In this document: one piece after another, positions 7,067 to 14,766 of the stretch | Layout of the letters: every line of letters begins with the position of its first letter | Position numbering within the stretch: the stretch's first letter is position 1 | Assembly: GCA_036375895.1 (NCBI GenBank) | Contig: DASVBJ010000287.1 | Span: 1 to 28,226, forward strand | From: DASVBJ01 sp036375895 | GTDB taxonomy: Bacteria; Actinomycetota; Actinomycetes; JACCUZ01 | Reading direction: 5' to 3' | DNA length: 28,226 bases | The notes under the pieces: model-generated | What the model was told of the DNA's origin: nothing | Database searches by the model: none | Seen by the model: only the letters and a program-made list of their open reading frames with translations | Made by a program: the position numbers and the translations under genes

Positions 7067-7612
7067 TCAGACGTAGAGCGAGACCGGAGCGCCTTCGGGC
7101 TGCCCGTGGTAGCTGTCGATGATCTTGTTGAGCTCGAACTGCAGGTACAACGTGTTCGCGCCGAAGGCGAACAGGAGCAGCCAGGACAGTGCCGGCGAGC
7201 ACGTCGCGTCGAGTCCGGCCGCCACCTGTGCGTCACGGACCCGTTTTCCCGTGTTGTGGTACGAGATGATCGGGGCGATCAGCGTCCAGGACAGGAACAG
7301 CAGGACGAGCATCGGTCCGGCGACAGGGATGTCGCGCCGGCGGTCGAAGTCGGCCATCTCCCGGTGGATCTTGTAGTACCAGACATAGGTGTAGATCCCG
7401 AGCGTGATGAGAGGGAGACCGATCCAGACTGCGAACGGGTTCCGGTGCTTCATCTGCAGGCCGGTGGCCACGGACTCCCGGCTCTCCGGCGGGGGCGCAG
7501 CCTGAGCTGGGATCTGCGCGATCTCGGCGGGCGGGGCGGCCGGCTCCTCTGGCGCGGCCGCGGAAGGGGTTTCCACGCCCTGGGGGGGCGGGTCGACCGG
7601 GACGTCTGTCAT
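7067..7612 (-). CDS. DUF4234 family membrane protein
   Basis: A 181-residue protein. Residues 1-60 are Pro/Ala-rich and disordered. Residues about 68-175 form a DUF4234-type domain with three hydrophobic segments: NPFAVWIGLPLITLGIYTYVWYYKI, VAGPMLVLLFLSWTLIAPIISY and SPALSWLLLFAFGANTLYLQFEL. The IYTYVWYYKIHREM stretch and the late YLQFELNKIID segment are the recognisable family marks. Function is unknown; small DUF4234 proteins are common in actinobacteria. The ATG at 7612 has a GGAGGAG Shine-Dalgarno; the 24 in-frame codons upstream have no good ribosome site. It appears to be a single-gene unit between the tRNA terminator and the sulfur-operon promoter. Confidence 0.82.
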   Translation of the reverse strand: MTDVPVDPPPQGVETPSAAAPEEPAAPPAEIAQIPAQAAPPPESRESVATGLQMKHRNPFAVWIGLPLITLGIYTYVWYYKIHREMADFDRRRDIPVAGPMLVLLFLSWTLIAPIISYHNTGKRVRDAQVAAGLDATCSPALSWLLLFAFGANTLYLQFELNKIIDSYHGQPEGAPVSLYV

Positions 7613-7868
7613 GGCTGGTCTCCTCCGTGAACTGGAGCACTGGGGGCTCCTCGGACCCGATGACGGCAACGGAGAGGGCGGCATCTCGCGAACCCACAGC
7701 AGCGAGCAGGTCGGCGTCTCCGCTGCCTCCCACCGTGCGCCAGCGACCGCCTGGTCGCCACAGACTTAGGTCCCGCGCTCGCGCCGACATGGGCGGAATG
7801 GCCCCGTACGGCGGGTGGGCCTGCCACGGCGCCGCACCGGTGAGGGGAAGTGGGTGGGCCGTACACGG
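7613..7868. other. Intergenic region upstream of the DUF4234 gene
   Basis: With the terminator that adjoins it, this makes a gene-free stretch of about 309 bases between the DUF4234 start and the tRNA. It holds the GGAGGAG ribosome site of the DUF4234 gene at its left end and a short inverted repeat (GGAGC 7634-7638 with GCTCC 7646-7650) in the leader. I found no convincing -35/-10 pair and no small ORF with family resemblance; frames crossing it look like shadows. Confidence 0.5.
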
Positions 7869-7905
7869 CCAGAGGCCGCCTCCGGATCCCGGAGACGGCC
7901 TCTGG
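7869..7905 (-). terminator. Hairpin terminator after tRNA-Pro
   Basis: CCAGAGGCCG (7869-7878) pairs perfectly with CGGCCTCTGG (7896-7905), and the stem continues with CTCCGG/CCGGAG after one mismatch, leaving a 3-base loop. It begins 16 bases beyond the tRNA discriminator base. No U-tract follows, consistent with actinobacterial terminators. It is the strongest hairpin near the tRNA and should end the tRNA transcript. Confidence 0.65.
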
Positions 7906-7921
7906 CCTGCAACTTCTTCGG

Positions 7922-7995
<74 letters not shown>

Positions 7996-8017
7996 ATGCC
8001 CCGGAGTCGCCTCCGGA

Positions 8018-8040
8018 GCGCTGCAACCCTACCGCAGCGC
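8018..8040 (-). terminator. Hairpin after the YVTN lipoprotein gene
   Basis: GCGCTGC (8018-8024) and GCAGCGC (8034-8040) form a perfect 7-bp stem with a 9-base loop, starting one base after the stop codon of the beta-propeller gene. A second small perfect hairpin (CCGGAG 8001-8006 with CTCCGG 8011-8016) lies between it and the tRNA. Either could end the lipoprotein transcript; the loop also contains TAGGGT on the minus strand, which could be a tRNA -10, so the region may serve both roles. Confidence 0.45.
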
Positions 8041-8041
8041 C

Positions 8042-9247
8042 TCAGCGGAAGACGCCGGTGTGCCCGAGGGAGTAGCGGCCCGGCTGCGGGTAGATCGCCA
8101 GCCCGTGCGGGCCGCGCCCGACCTTGATCTTTCGCAGCAGTCTCCCGTCGGCCACCGAGATGGCGTAGACGACACCGTTGTAGCGGCCGGCCACCCAGAA
8201 GACCGTGCCGTCGGGCGACAGGCCGCCCATGTCTGGGCTGCCGCCGCCGGGCAGGTGCCATCTGCCCACAGGTCTGCGGGTCGCGAGGTCGAGGAGCGAG
8301 ATCGAGCCCTCGTCCCGGTTGGTGACCAGCAGCCGCCTGGAGTCCCGGGTGACGTAGAGCCCGTGCGCACCCCTGCCGGTCGCGAGGAAGCCGACCACCT
8401 TCAACCGGTCGCCGTCGAGCATCCACACGCCGTCGCGCATCATGTCCGCGACGTAGAACACCTTGCCGTCGGGCGACATCTTCACGTCCTGCGGCTTGGA
8501 CATGCCGCCCGGCAGCCGCAGCACACCGATGACCCTCATCGCGGCCGTGTCGACCTTCAGCACCTTGCCCGAGAACTCACAGCTGACGAGGAAGTAGCGC
8601 CCATCGGCGGAGAAGTCCGCGTGGTTCACGCCCGCGCACGGCACGGGCACCGAGCGCCGCAGCGCCATCGTGTGCGGGTCCAGGAAGTTCAGCCGGTGGT
8701 CGGCGGACGCCATCACCACCGCGTAGCGGCCGTCGGGTGTGAAGTACAGGTTGTAGGGGTCACTGACCCGCACCGGTCGACCGAAGCGTCCGGTGCGCGG
8801 GTCGATCGGGGTCAGCGAGTTGCCGAGGTCGTTGTTGACCCACAGCGTCTTCAGGTCCCACGACGGCACGACATGCTGCGGCTCGTGCCCGACCGTGACG
8901 GTCCTCAGCACCCGATAGGTCTTCGGGTCGATGACCGTGACGGTGTCGCTCTTGCTGTTCGGCACGTAGACCCGCTCCGGCATGCCCCCCACCACCGGCG
9001 ACATCAGGTTCGGCCGGTCGGCCGCCCAAACGTCGGTCGGACTGAGCAGCGCGGGCATGCCCGGCAGCAGGTTCGGGTCACCGGTTGGGCTCGCGGGCCC
9101 GTTCGCCGACGTCGGGGTCGGGGCGGCAGTCGCAGAGGTGACGGGAGTGCCGGTCGGGTCCTGCGCCTCCCGACCGCCGGAGACGGAGCAGCCCGCCACC
9201 AGGCCGAACACCGCCAGCGCGGCGCCGGCGCGAACGAGACCCCTCAC
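8042..9247 (-). CDS. YVTN-type beta-propeller lipoprotein
   Basis: A 401-residue secreted lipoprotein. The signal peptide ends in a lipobox (LVAGC, Cys20), followed by a Ser/Thr/Pro-rich linker (about 21-60) and a beta-propeller built from about seven repeats such as VYVPNSKSDTVTVIDPKTYRV, LWVNNDLGNSLTPIDPRTG and RRLLVTNRDEGSISLLDLAT. The DGR/DGK-turn and VIDP-type motifs are typical of YVTN/lactonase-like propellers. The ligand or partner is unknown. The GTG start at 9247 overlaps the stop of the NodB-like gene as GTGA and places the signal peptide correctly; the long in-frame extension upstream is the shadow of that gene. Coupling suggests the two lipoproteins act together at the cell surface. 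Confidence 0.87.
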   Translation of the reverse strand: MRGLVRAGAALAVFGLVAGCSVSGGREAQDPTGTPVTSATAAPTPTSANGPASPTGDPNLLPGMPALLSPTDVWAADRPNLMSPVVGGMPERVYVPNSKSDTVTVIDPKTYRVLRTVTVGHEPQHVVPSWDLKTLWVNNDLGNSLTPIDPRTGRFGRPVRVSDPYNLYFTPDGRYAVVMASADHRLNFLDPHTMALRRSVPVPCAGVNHADFSADGRYFLVSCEFSGKVLKVDTAAMRVIGVLRLPGGMSKPQDVKMSPDGKVFYVADMMRDGVWMLDGDRLKVVGFLATGRGAHGLYVTRDSRRLLVTNRDEGSISLLDLATRRPVGRWHLPGGGSPDMGGLSPDGTVFWVAGRYNGVVYAISVADGRLLRKIKVGRGPHGLAIYPQPGRYSLGHTGVFR

Positions 9248-10020
9248 GCAAACAGCTCCGAGACCGTGACCGGCCGCAGGCCACGCCGGACCAGACCTTC
9301 GATGATGTGCGGGAGCGCGGCCACGGTCCCCTGGTGCCCGAGGTGCATGCTCACCACCGAGCCACCTCGAGCCGCGCCGAGCACCGTGCGTACGACGACC
9401 GAGGGTCCCGGATCGGTCCAGTCCAGCGAGTCCACGTCGTAGGACAGGCACCGGTCGTAGCCTGCCTCCGCCGCCGCCCTGCGGATCACCGCGGTCGTGT
9501 GCTGGGTGCCCGAGGGTCGGAACCAACGCCCTGGCGACCCGGTGAGCCTGGAGAGGACGGCCGCGCACCCGGCGATCTCTCGGTACGCCGCTGCCGACCC
9601 CAGCCGCCGCATCGCACGGTGATTCAGGGTGTGGTTGCCCAGCTCGTGTCCCCCGTCGAGGATCCGGCGAGCCATCCTCGGCTTCGCCTCGAGCCAGGAC
9701 CCGACCGCCAGCACGGTGCCTCGCGCATCGGCGCGCTCGAGCTCGCCGAGCACGGACTTGGCGGTCGCGGCGTCACCGGCGCCGTGGAAGGTGAGGGCGA
9801 CGGCGCTTTGGGTCCGAGACGCGTGGCCGACCTCGGTGGCCACCTTGGGTCGCGGCGACGCGGTCGCGCCCGCCCCAGCTGTCGGGGTTGAGGTCGTCGC
9901 CGCTGAGGGAGACGTCCGCGCCGCACGGCGTACCGGCGCCGCGCACCCGGCGACCGCCAGGGCGGCCAGCCCTGCGCGCAGCAGCGTCCGTCGGTCGATC
10001 GGCACAGGGTCGGACCCCAT
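9244..10020 (-). CDS. Polysaccharide deacetylase-like (NodB fold) lipoprotein with altered motif 1
   Basis: A 258-residue protein. The N-terminus DRRTLLRAGLAALAVAGC combines a twin-arginine-like signal and a lipobox (Cys26), then a Ser/Thr/Ala/Pro linker to about 65. The NodB domain spans about 70-258: motif 2 GNHTLNH (128-134) with the two metal histidines, motif 3 as RPSG (168-171), motif 4 as DVDSLDW (195-201), motif 5 around MHLGH (225-229). Motif 1, normally TFDDG with the catalytic base and a metal ligand, reads TFHGAGD (77-83). Such TFHG variants are known to me from other actinobacterial deacetylase-like proteins, so this looks like a subfamily trait; activity on peptidoglycan or another glycan is uncertain. 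ATG start at 10020. Confidence 0.85.
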   Translation of the reverse strand: MGSDPVPIDRRTLLRAGLAALAVAGCAAPVRRAARTSPSAATTSTPTAGAGATASPRPKVATEVGHASRTQSAVALTFHGAGDAATAKSVLGELERADARGTVLAVGSWLEAKPRMARRILDGGHELGNHTLNHRAMRRLGSAAAYREIAGCAAVLSRLTGSPGRWFRPSGTQHTTAVIRRAAAEAGYDRCLSYDVDSLDWTDPGPSVVVRTVLGAARGGSVVSMHLGHQGTVAALPHIIEGLVRRGLRPVTVSELFA

Positions 10021-10097
10021 CGTGGCCTTCCGCTCGGGAGCAGGACCGCCGCGGCCGGACCGCAGCGGTCTCGACGGTCGCAGACCGCAGATGAGAA

Positions 10098-10121
10098 GGC
10101 GGTGAGGCCGGATGGACCGCC
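10098..10121 (-). terminator. Possible hairpin terminator after der
   Basis: GGCGGT (10098-10103) and ACCGCC (10116-10121) form a 6-bp stem with a 12-base loop, 7 bases beyond the der stop codon. Position fits a terminator between der and the NodB-like lipoprotein; strength is modest and no T-run follows. Confidence 0.35.
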
Positions 10122-10128
10122 GCCCGGG

Positions 10129-11496
10129 TCAGGACCTGCGCTTCTCCCGCATCTTCACGCTGATCTCGATCGGGCTTCCGGTGAAGCCGAACTCCTCCCG
10201 CAGCCGTCGCTCGACGAACCGCCGGTAGCCCGCCTCCAGGAACCCGGTCGCGAACAGCACGAACCGCGGCGGCCGGGTGTCGGCCTGGGTGGCGAAGAGG
10301 ATGCGCGGCTGCTTCCCACCCCGGATCGGGTGCGGGTGGGCCGCGACCAGCTCGCCGAGGAAGGCGTTGAGCCGCCCGGTGGGCACCCGGGTGTCCCACG
10401 ACGAGAGCGCCGTCTCCAGCGCCGGCACCAGCTTGTCCATGTGCCGCCCGGTGCGCGCGGAGACGTTGACGCGGGGCGCCCACGGCACCTGGACGAGGTC
10501 CCGCTCGATCTCGCGCTCGAGGTAGTAGCGGCGTTCCTCGTCGAGCAGGTCCCACTTGTTGTAGGCGATGACCAGGGCCCGGCCCGACTCGACGACCATC
10601 GAGATGATGCGGGTGTCCTGCTCGGACAGCGGCTCGCTGGCGTCGACGAGCACGACGGCGACCTCGGCGCGGTCCAGCGCCGACTGCGTGCGCAGCGTCG
10701 CGTAGTAGTCGGTGCCGCTGGTCTGGTGCGCCCGGCGGCGAATGCCGGCGGTGTCCACGAACCGCCAGGTCCTGCCGCCGAGCTCGATCAGCTCGTCGAC
10801 CGGGTCGCGCGTCGTGCCGGCGACCGCGTCGACGACGACGCGGTCCTCGCCGGCGAGCTGGTTGAGCAGCGACGACTTGCCGACGTTGGGTCGGCCCAGC
10901 AACGCAACCCGACGCGGGCCGCCCTCGAGCTCCTCCGGCTCGCCGGGGGCCTCGGGCAGGGCGTCGAGCAGGGCGTCGAGCAGGTCACCGCTCCCCCGCC
11001 CGTGCAGGGCCGAGACGGGGTAGGGCTGACCGAGCCCCAGCGACCAGAGCATGGCGGCGTCGGCCTCGGCCTTCTCCCCGTCGACCTTGTTGGCCACGAG
11101 CAGCACCGGCTTGCCGGCCCGGCGCAGCACCCGCACGACTGCCTCGTCGGTGTCGGTCGGCCCGACGGTGGCGTCGACGACGAACAGCACCGCGTCGGCC
11201 GCGCTGATCGCGATCTCCGCCTGCGCCGCGACCTGGGCGGCGAGGCCGCGGGCGTCGTGCTCCCATCCGCCGGTGTCGACCACCGTGAAACGGCGACCGC
11301 TCCACGACGCGTCGTAGGGCACCCGGTCGCGGGTCACTCCGGGCACGTCCTGCACGACCGCCTCGCGCCGGCCCAGGATGCGGTTGACGAGAGTGGACTT
11401 CCCGACGTTGGGTCGGCCGACGACGGCCACCACCGGGACGCGGCCACCGGTCTCGTCGTCCTCGGCCAGGTGCGCGGTCAGCTGCTCCTCGGTCAT
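10129..11496 (-). CDS. der: Ribosome biogenesis GTPase Der (EngA)
   Basis: A 455-residue protein with tandem GTPase domains, the hallmark of Der. G domain 1 has GRPNVGKS (27-34), PGVTRD, DTGG and NKVD (136-139). G domain 2 has GRPNVGKS (201-208), GTTRD, DTAGI and NKWD. It ends in the KH-like domain with a basic tail (KMREKRRS). Der binds GTP and assists 50S subunit maturation and is essential in tested bacteria. Length is normal. The ATG at 11496 overlaps the cmk stop as ATGA, the conserved cmk-der pair. Confidence 0.97.
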   Translation of the reverse strand: MTEEQLTAHLAEDDETGGRVPVVAVVGRPNVGKSTLVNRILGRREAVVQDVPGVTRDRVPYDASWSGRRFTVVDTGGWEHDARGLAAQVAAQAEIAISAADAVLFVVDATVGPTDTDEAVVRVLRRAGKPVLLVANKVDGEKAEADAAMLWSLGLGQPYPVSALHGRGSGDLLDALLDALPEAPGEPEELEGGPRRVALLGRPNVGKSSLLNQLAGEDRVVVDAVAGTTRDPVDELIELGGRTWRFVDTAGIRRRAHQTSGTDYYATLRTQSALDRAEVAVVLVDASEPLSEQDTRIISMVVESGRALVIAYNKWDLLDEERRYYLEREIERDLVQVPWAPRVNVSARTGRHMDKLVPALETALSSWDTRVPTGRLNAFLGELVAAHPHPIRGGKQPRILFATQADTRPPRFVLFATGFLEAGYRRFVERRLREEFGFTGSPIEISVKMREKRRS

Positions 11497-12197
11497 CGGG
11501 GGTCCCCCACCGTGGTCACCCGGGCGACGAGTGCGAGCACGGCGTCGATGGTCTGCTCCAGCGTCATCGCGGACGAGTCGACCACGGTCACGCCGTCGGC
11601 GGCCTCGTGGAACGCCGCCACGGTCGAGTCGTCGGCGTCGCGGCGCAGCACCTGGTCGCGGGTGGCCTCCAACGCGGCGGCGTCGTCGGCGCCGTGCACC
11701 TCCAGGGCACGGCGGGCCAGCCGGGCCTCCTCGCTCGCGGTCAGCAGCACCCGGACCGGCGCGCCCGGCGCCACCACCGTGGTGATGTCGCGTCCCTCGA
11801 TCACGACACCGCCCTCGGCGGCGATGGCCTGCTGACGCCGCACGAGCTCCTCGCGCACGGCCAGGTTGGTGGCGATCGCACTGACGGCCGTGGAGATGCG
11901 GGTCTCCCGGATGGCGGCCGACACGTCGGTGCCGTCGACGCTGACCCCGGGGTCAGCGGGATCCATCCGCACCTGAAGCGGCAGCTCACGGGCCAGCCGC
12001 GCCACCTCCGGGCGGTCTTCCGGGTCGACACCACGCTCGAGCACCCACCAGGTGAGCGCGCGGTACATCGACCCGGTGTCGAGATAACGCAGGCCGAGCC
12101 GCCGAGCAACCCCCCGGCAGACGCTCGACTTGCCCGAGCCGGAGGGTCCGTCGACGGCGACGACGATCGAGGCGGACTCGGGGCTGGACGCGGGCAC
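11493..12197 (-). CDS. cmk: Cytidylate kinase
   Basis: A 234-residue (d)CMP kinase, converting CMP and dCMP to diphosphates with ATP. The P-loop GPSGSGKSS is at residues 17-25, followed by YLDTGSMYRALTWW (substrate binding), the RxxxIS-type segment ETRISTAVSAIA, VIEGRDITTVVAPGA and a LID-region RRDADDST. All are diagnostic for bacterial Cmk. The GTG at 12197 is preceded by AGAGG. The gene follows tyrA by 55 bases and overlaps der by four. Linking an aromatic amino acid gene pair to cmk-der differs from the M. tuberculosis order recalled, where cmk follows rluB directly. Confidence 0.96.
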   Translation of the reverse strand: MPASSPESASIVVAVDGPSGSGKSSVCRGVARRLGLRYLDTGSMYRALTWWVLERGVDPEDRPEVARLARELPLQVRMDPADPGVSVDGTDVSAAIRETRISTAVSAIATNLAVREELVRRQQAIAAEGGVVIEGRDITTVVAPGAPVRVLLTASEEARLARRALEVHGADDAAALEATRDQVLRRDADDSTVAAFHEAADGVTVVDSSAMTLEQTIDAVLALVARVTTVGDPR

Positions 12198-12252
12198 GCG
12201 GGACCTCTGCAGGCTGGAGGGGGTGGGGATCTGCCATAGAGGCTACCGTCCC

Positions 12253-13347
12253 TCAGGCGTGGACCACCCAGCCGAGCGCCTCCAGCGCGCTCACCAGCCC
12301 GTCCCGGGCCGCCGGCTGCACCGACAGCTCGACCAGGCCGACGGCCTGGCCCGGCGAGTGCTCGATCCGCACATCCTCGATGTTGACCCCGGCGCCGCCG
12401 GCGTCGGCGAACAGCCGGGCCAGCTCCCCGGGCCGGTCGCCGATGACGACCGGCACCACGGCGTACGACGTGGGAGGCGTGCCGTGCTTGCCCGGCAGCT
12501 GCGCGCGACCGGCGTTGCCACGCACGAGCAGGTCGCGCAGCGTCGCGCGCGCCCGCTCGGGGTCGTCGCCGAGATCTTGCAGCGCGTGCACCACCGCGTC
12601 CACGTCCTGACCGAGCTCGCCCAGGACCCGGGCGACCGGTCCCGCGTTGGCGGCGAGCACGTCGACCCAGAGGTCGGCGTCGGAGGCTGCCACCCGGGTG
12701 ACGTCGCGCACCCCCTGGCCGGCGATCGTGAGCGCCTCGCGGTGGCCCCCCGCGAGCCGCGCCGCGACGAGGGACGCCGCGACGTGCGGGACGTGCGAGA
12801 CGAGCGCGACGGCGGCATCGTGGGCCTCGGCGTCCATGACGACGGGCAGCCCGCCGCACAACCGCACCAGCGCCTCGGCCCGCGCCAGCGCCACAGGGTC
12901 GGCATCCGCGGCCGCGAGCACCCACGGCCGGCCCTCGAACAGGTCGGCCAGGGCCGCCCCCGGACCGGACCGCTCACGGCCGGCCATCGGATGCGTGCCG
13001 ACGAAGTGCGGCGCGGCGCCGACGGCGGCGCGCACGTCGCGCAGGATGCCGGCCTTGACCCCTGCTGTGTCGACGACGGTGGCCGCGACGTTGCCGGCGA
13101 TGAGCCCCGCGACCACCTCGGCGGTGGCGGACGGGGAGACGGCGACCACGGCGAGGTCGACCTGGGCGGTGGGCTTGGCCGGGTCGCCGGCCCCCAGGTC
13201 GGCCGCCCGCCGGACGGCCACCGGGTCGCGGTCGGTGAGGTGCACGGTCACCCCGTGGCGGCGCAGGGCCAGGGCGACCGAGGTGCCGATGAGCCCGGTC
13301 CCGACGACGAGGACGCGGTCGATGCGGGCCGGCTCGGCGCCGGTCAC
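12253..13347 (-). CDS. tyrA: Prephenate dehydrogenase with C-terminal ACT-like domain
   Basis: A 364-residue TyrA, oxidatively decarboxylating prephenate to 4-hydroxyphenylpyruvate in tyrosine synthesis. The NAD(P)-binding Rossmann fold starts with VVGTGLIGTS (14-23), TDRDP follows strand 2 (suggesting NAD/NADP discrimination there), and the substrate motif THPMAGRE is at 118-125. The helical dimerisation domain contains the SHVPHVAA segment with the conserved histidines. Residues about 292-364 (YAVVPVVIGDRPGELARLFADAGGAGVNIEDVRIE) look like an ACT regulatory domain, which in other TyrA proteins binds tyrosine. The GTG at 13347 overlaps the aroH stop as GTGA, giving the two consecutive steps chorismate to prephenate to hydroxyphenylpyruvate from one transcript. 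Confidence 0.95.
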   Translation of the reverse strand: MTGAEPARIDRVLVVGTGLIGTSVALALRRHGVTVHLTDRDPVAVRRAADLGAGDPAKPTAQVDLAVVAVSPSATAEVVAGLIAGNVAATVVDTAGVKAGILRDVRAAVGAAPHFVGTHPMAGRERSGPGAALADLFEGRPWVLAAADADPVALARAEALVRLCGGLPVVMDAEAHDAAVALVSHVPHVAASLVAARLAGGHREALTIAGQGVRDVTRVAASDADLWVDVLAANAGPVARVLGELGQDVDAVVHALQDLGDDPERARATLRDLLVRGNAGRAQLPGKHGTPPTSYAVVPVVIGDRPGELARLFADAGGAGVNIEDVRIEHSPGQAVGLVELSVQPAARDGLVSALEALGWVVHA

Positions 13348-13706
13348 TGTGCCAGGTCCCGCCGCAGTGCGGCCGCGCCGCGCAGGTAGACGTGGCGGAC
13401 CTCGGCCCGCTCGAGGCCGGTCTCGGCGTGCACCATGACCCGGATGACCCTGGGCATGGCCCCGACCACGTCGATCTCCTGGGCGCAGATGAGGGGAACG
13501 TCACCGATGCCGAGCCGGCGCGCGGCCAGCGCGGGGAACTCGCTGTGCAGGTCCGGTGTCGCCGTGAAGAGCACCGAGATGAGATCGTCCGTGGACAGGC
13601 CGTTCTCGTCGAGGACGGCCTTGATCAGCTCGGTGACCGACGCGAGCAGGTGGTCGCGCTCGTCGGTGTCGACCTGCACCGCGCCCCTGATCGCCCGCAC
13701 CGCCAT
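13344..13706 (-). CDS. aroH: Monofunctional chorismate mutase, AroH class
   Basis: A 120-residue AroH-fold chorismate mutase. From the chosen ATG the Bacillus subtilis active-site residues are recognisable: R7 (AIRGA), C74, E77 (CAQEIDV), R89 (VIRVM) and Y107 (RHVYL), within one position of the reference numbering. The ATPDLHSEFPA segment is also conserved. The enzyme rearranges chorismate to prephenate, feeding tyrA, with which it overlaps. The ATG at 13706 has a GGAGGAGG Shine-Dalgarno; the 9-codon upstream extension to 13733 is poorly supported because it would contain that site. Confidence 0.95.
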   Translation of the reverse strand: MAVRAIRGAVQVDTDERDHLLASVTELIKAVLDENGLSTDDLISVLFTATPDLHSEFPALAARRLGIGDVPLICAQEIDVVGAMPRVIRVMVHAETGLERAEVRHVYLRGAAALRRDLAQ

Positions 13707-13753
13707 CGACCGGCCACCTCCTCCGCGCGCCACCCTAACGAGGGCGCGGCGGC

Positions 13754-13788
13754 CGGCCCGGGCGCGTCCGACGGACGGACCCGGGCCG
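13754..13788 (-). terminator. Strong hairpin after the RTX-repeat gene
   Basis: CGGCCCGGG (13754-13762) pairs perfectly with CCCGGGCCG (13780-13788). The 17-base interior can add an inner TCCG/CGGA stem (13767-13770, 13776-13779). It lies 26 bases beyond the RTX stop codon and about 50 bases upstream of the aroH start, where it would isolate the secreted-protein transcript from the aroH-tyrA-cmk-der unit. No T-run is present. Confidence 0.6.
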
Positions 13789-13813
13789 TGCCCCGGATGG
13801 CTCGGTCTGCCGC

Positions 13814-14500
13814 TCAGCCTTCGACGTTGTTGGCGACGTCGCAGTCGAACGCCGTGTCGTTGCCGGCGGCGCCCATGCAGCGGTCGTAGCCGGCTCCCGG
13901 GACCGGGATCGGCGGCTCCTCCTCGTCGGGCGGCAGACCGCCGGTCATGAAGTCGTCGCCCGCAGCCCCGTTGATGAGGTCGTCACCGAAGCCACCCGCC
14001 AGGAAGTCGTTGCCCGGGCCGCCCACGATGACGTCCTCGCCGAAGCCGCCGATGATCCCGTCCGCGCCCTGGCCACCCTGCCCGACGTCGTCACCGACCG
14101 CGAGGGCGAGGAAGTCGTCGCCGCTCCCGCCGTCCACGGTGTCGTCACCCGGTCCGGGCAGCACCTCGTCGTTGCCGGCGCCCGCCCAGACCGTGTCGTT
14201 GCCGCCGGGAGCATTGACGTTGCCGAAGAACGTGGTGGTGTCGCTCAGGACCAGGTCGTCGCCGCCCAGCGCGTAGACGACGTCGTCGCCGAGACGGCCG
14301 CAGATGAAGTCTGGCCCGTCGGTGCCCGTCAGCGTCTCGGACGCGTCGGTGCCGATCACCACGTTGTACTGCGACAGGTCGATGTCCGGGGGCACGGCGC
14401 AGTCGGCGGGCACTTCGACCGCCCCCTGCGCCACCCCGCCCCACGGCACAGTCAGCGCCACCACCAGTGGCAGCACCGCCCAGCTCAGCCTTCTGCGCAT
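13814..14500 (-). CDS. Secreted RTX/hemolysin-type calcium-binding repeat protein
   Basis: A 228-residue exported protein. A Sec signal peptide (MRRRLSWAVLPLVVALTVP..., cleavage probably near VAQGA, residue 27) precedes about 13 glycine- and aspartate-rich nonapeptides of the GGxGxDxhx type from about residue 58 to 190 (for example GGSGDDFLA, GGPGNDFLA, GGFGDDLIN). These form calcium-binding parallel beta rolls. No catalytic domain is visible. Four cysteines outside the signal (around 34, 67 and two near the C-terminus) could form two disulfides. The ATG at 14500 has a GGGAGGGAGA ribosome site. It stands alone between rluB and aroH and ends at a strong hairpin. Function is unknown; a surface or secreted structural/calcium-binding role is inferred. 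Confidence 0.85.
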   Translation of the reverse strand: MRRRLSWAVLPLVVALTVPWGGVAQGAVEVPADCAVPPDIDLSQYNVVIGTDASETLTGTDGPDFICGRLGDDVVYALGGDDLVLSDTTTFFGNVNAPGGNDTVWAGAGNDEVLPGPGDDTVDGGSGDDFLALAVGDDVGQGGQGADGIIGGFGEDVIVGGPGNDFLAGGFGDDLINGAAGDDFMTGGLPPDEEEPPIPVPGAGYDRCMGAAGNDTAFDCDVANNVEG

Positions 14501-14766
14501 GGTCGTCTCCCTCCCTCGGCTCCCCCGGATCCCCCGGATCCCGCCACGCTAGGAGCGCCCCAACCCGCCGACAAGGCCGAACACGCTGCGCGTCCGAGCA
14601 CGCACGGTCGGCGAGCAGCCCCCCACGCGCGGCGGCCGACCCCGTGGTTGGCGGGCGCGGGAGGTCTCTCCCGACTCCCACCGAGTGTGCCCCCGCCCCG
14701 CGGCCGGAAGGACCCGCACCTCCGCAACCCGGCCGGCCCCGACCCCGGCCCGCGCCGACCGACTCC

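Noticed and set aside
14696..14740. CGGCCGG/CCGGCCG inverted repeat (14701-14707, 14729-14735) downstream of rluB as a terminator
   Set aside because: The 21-base loop and surrounding GC-rich low complexity make it too weak to annotate; such repeats arise by chance here.
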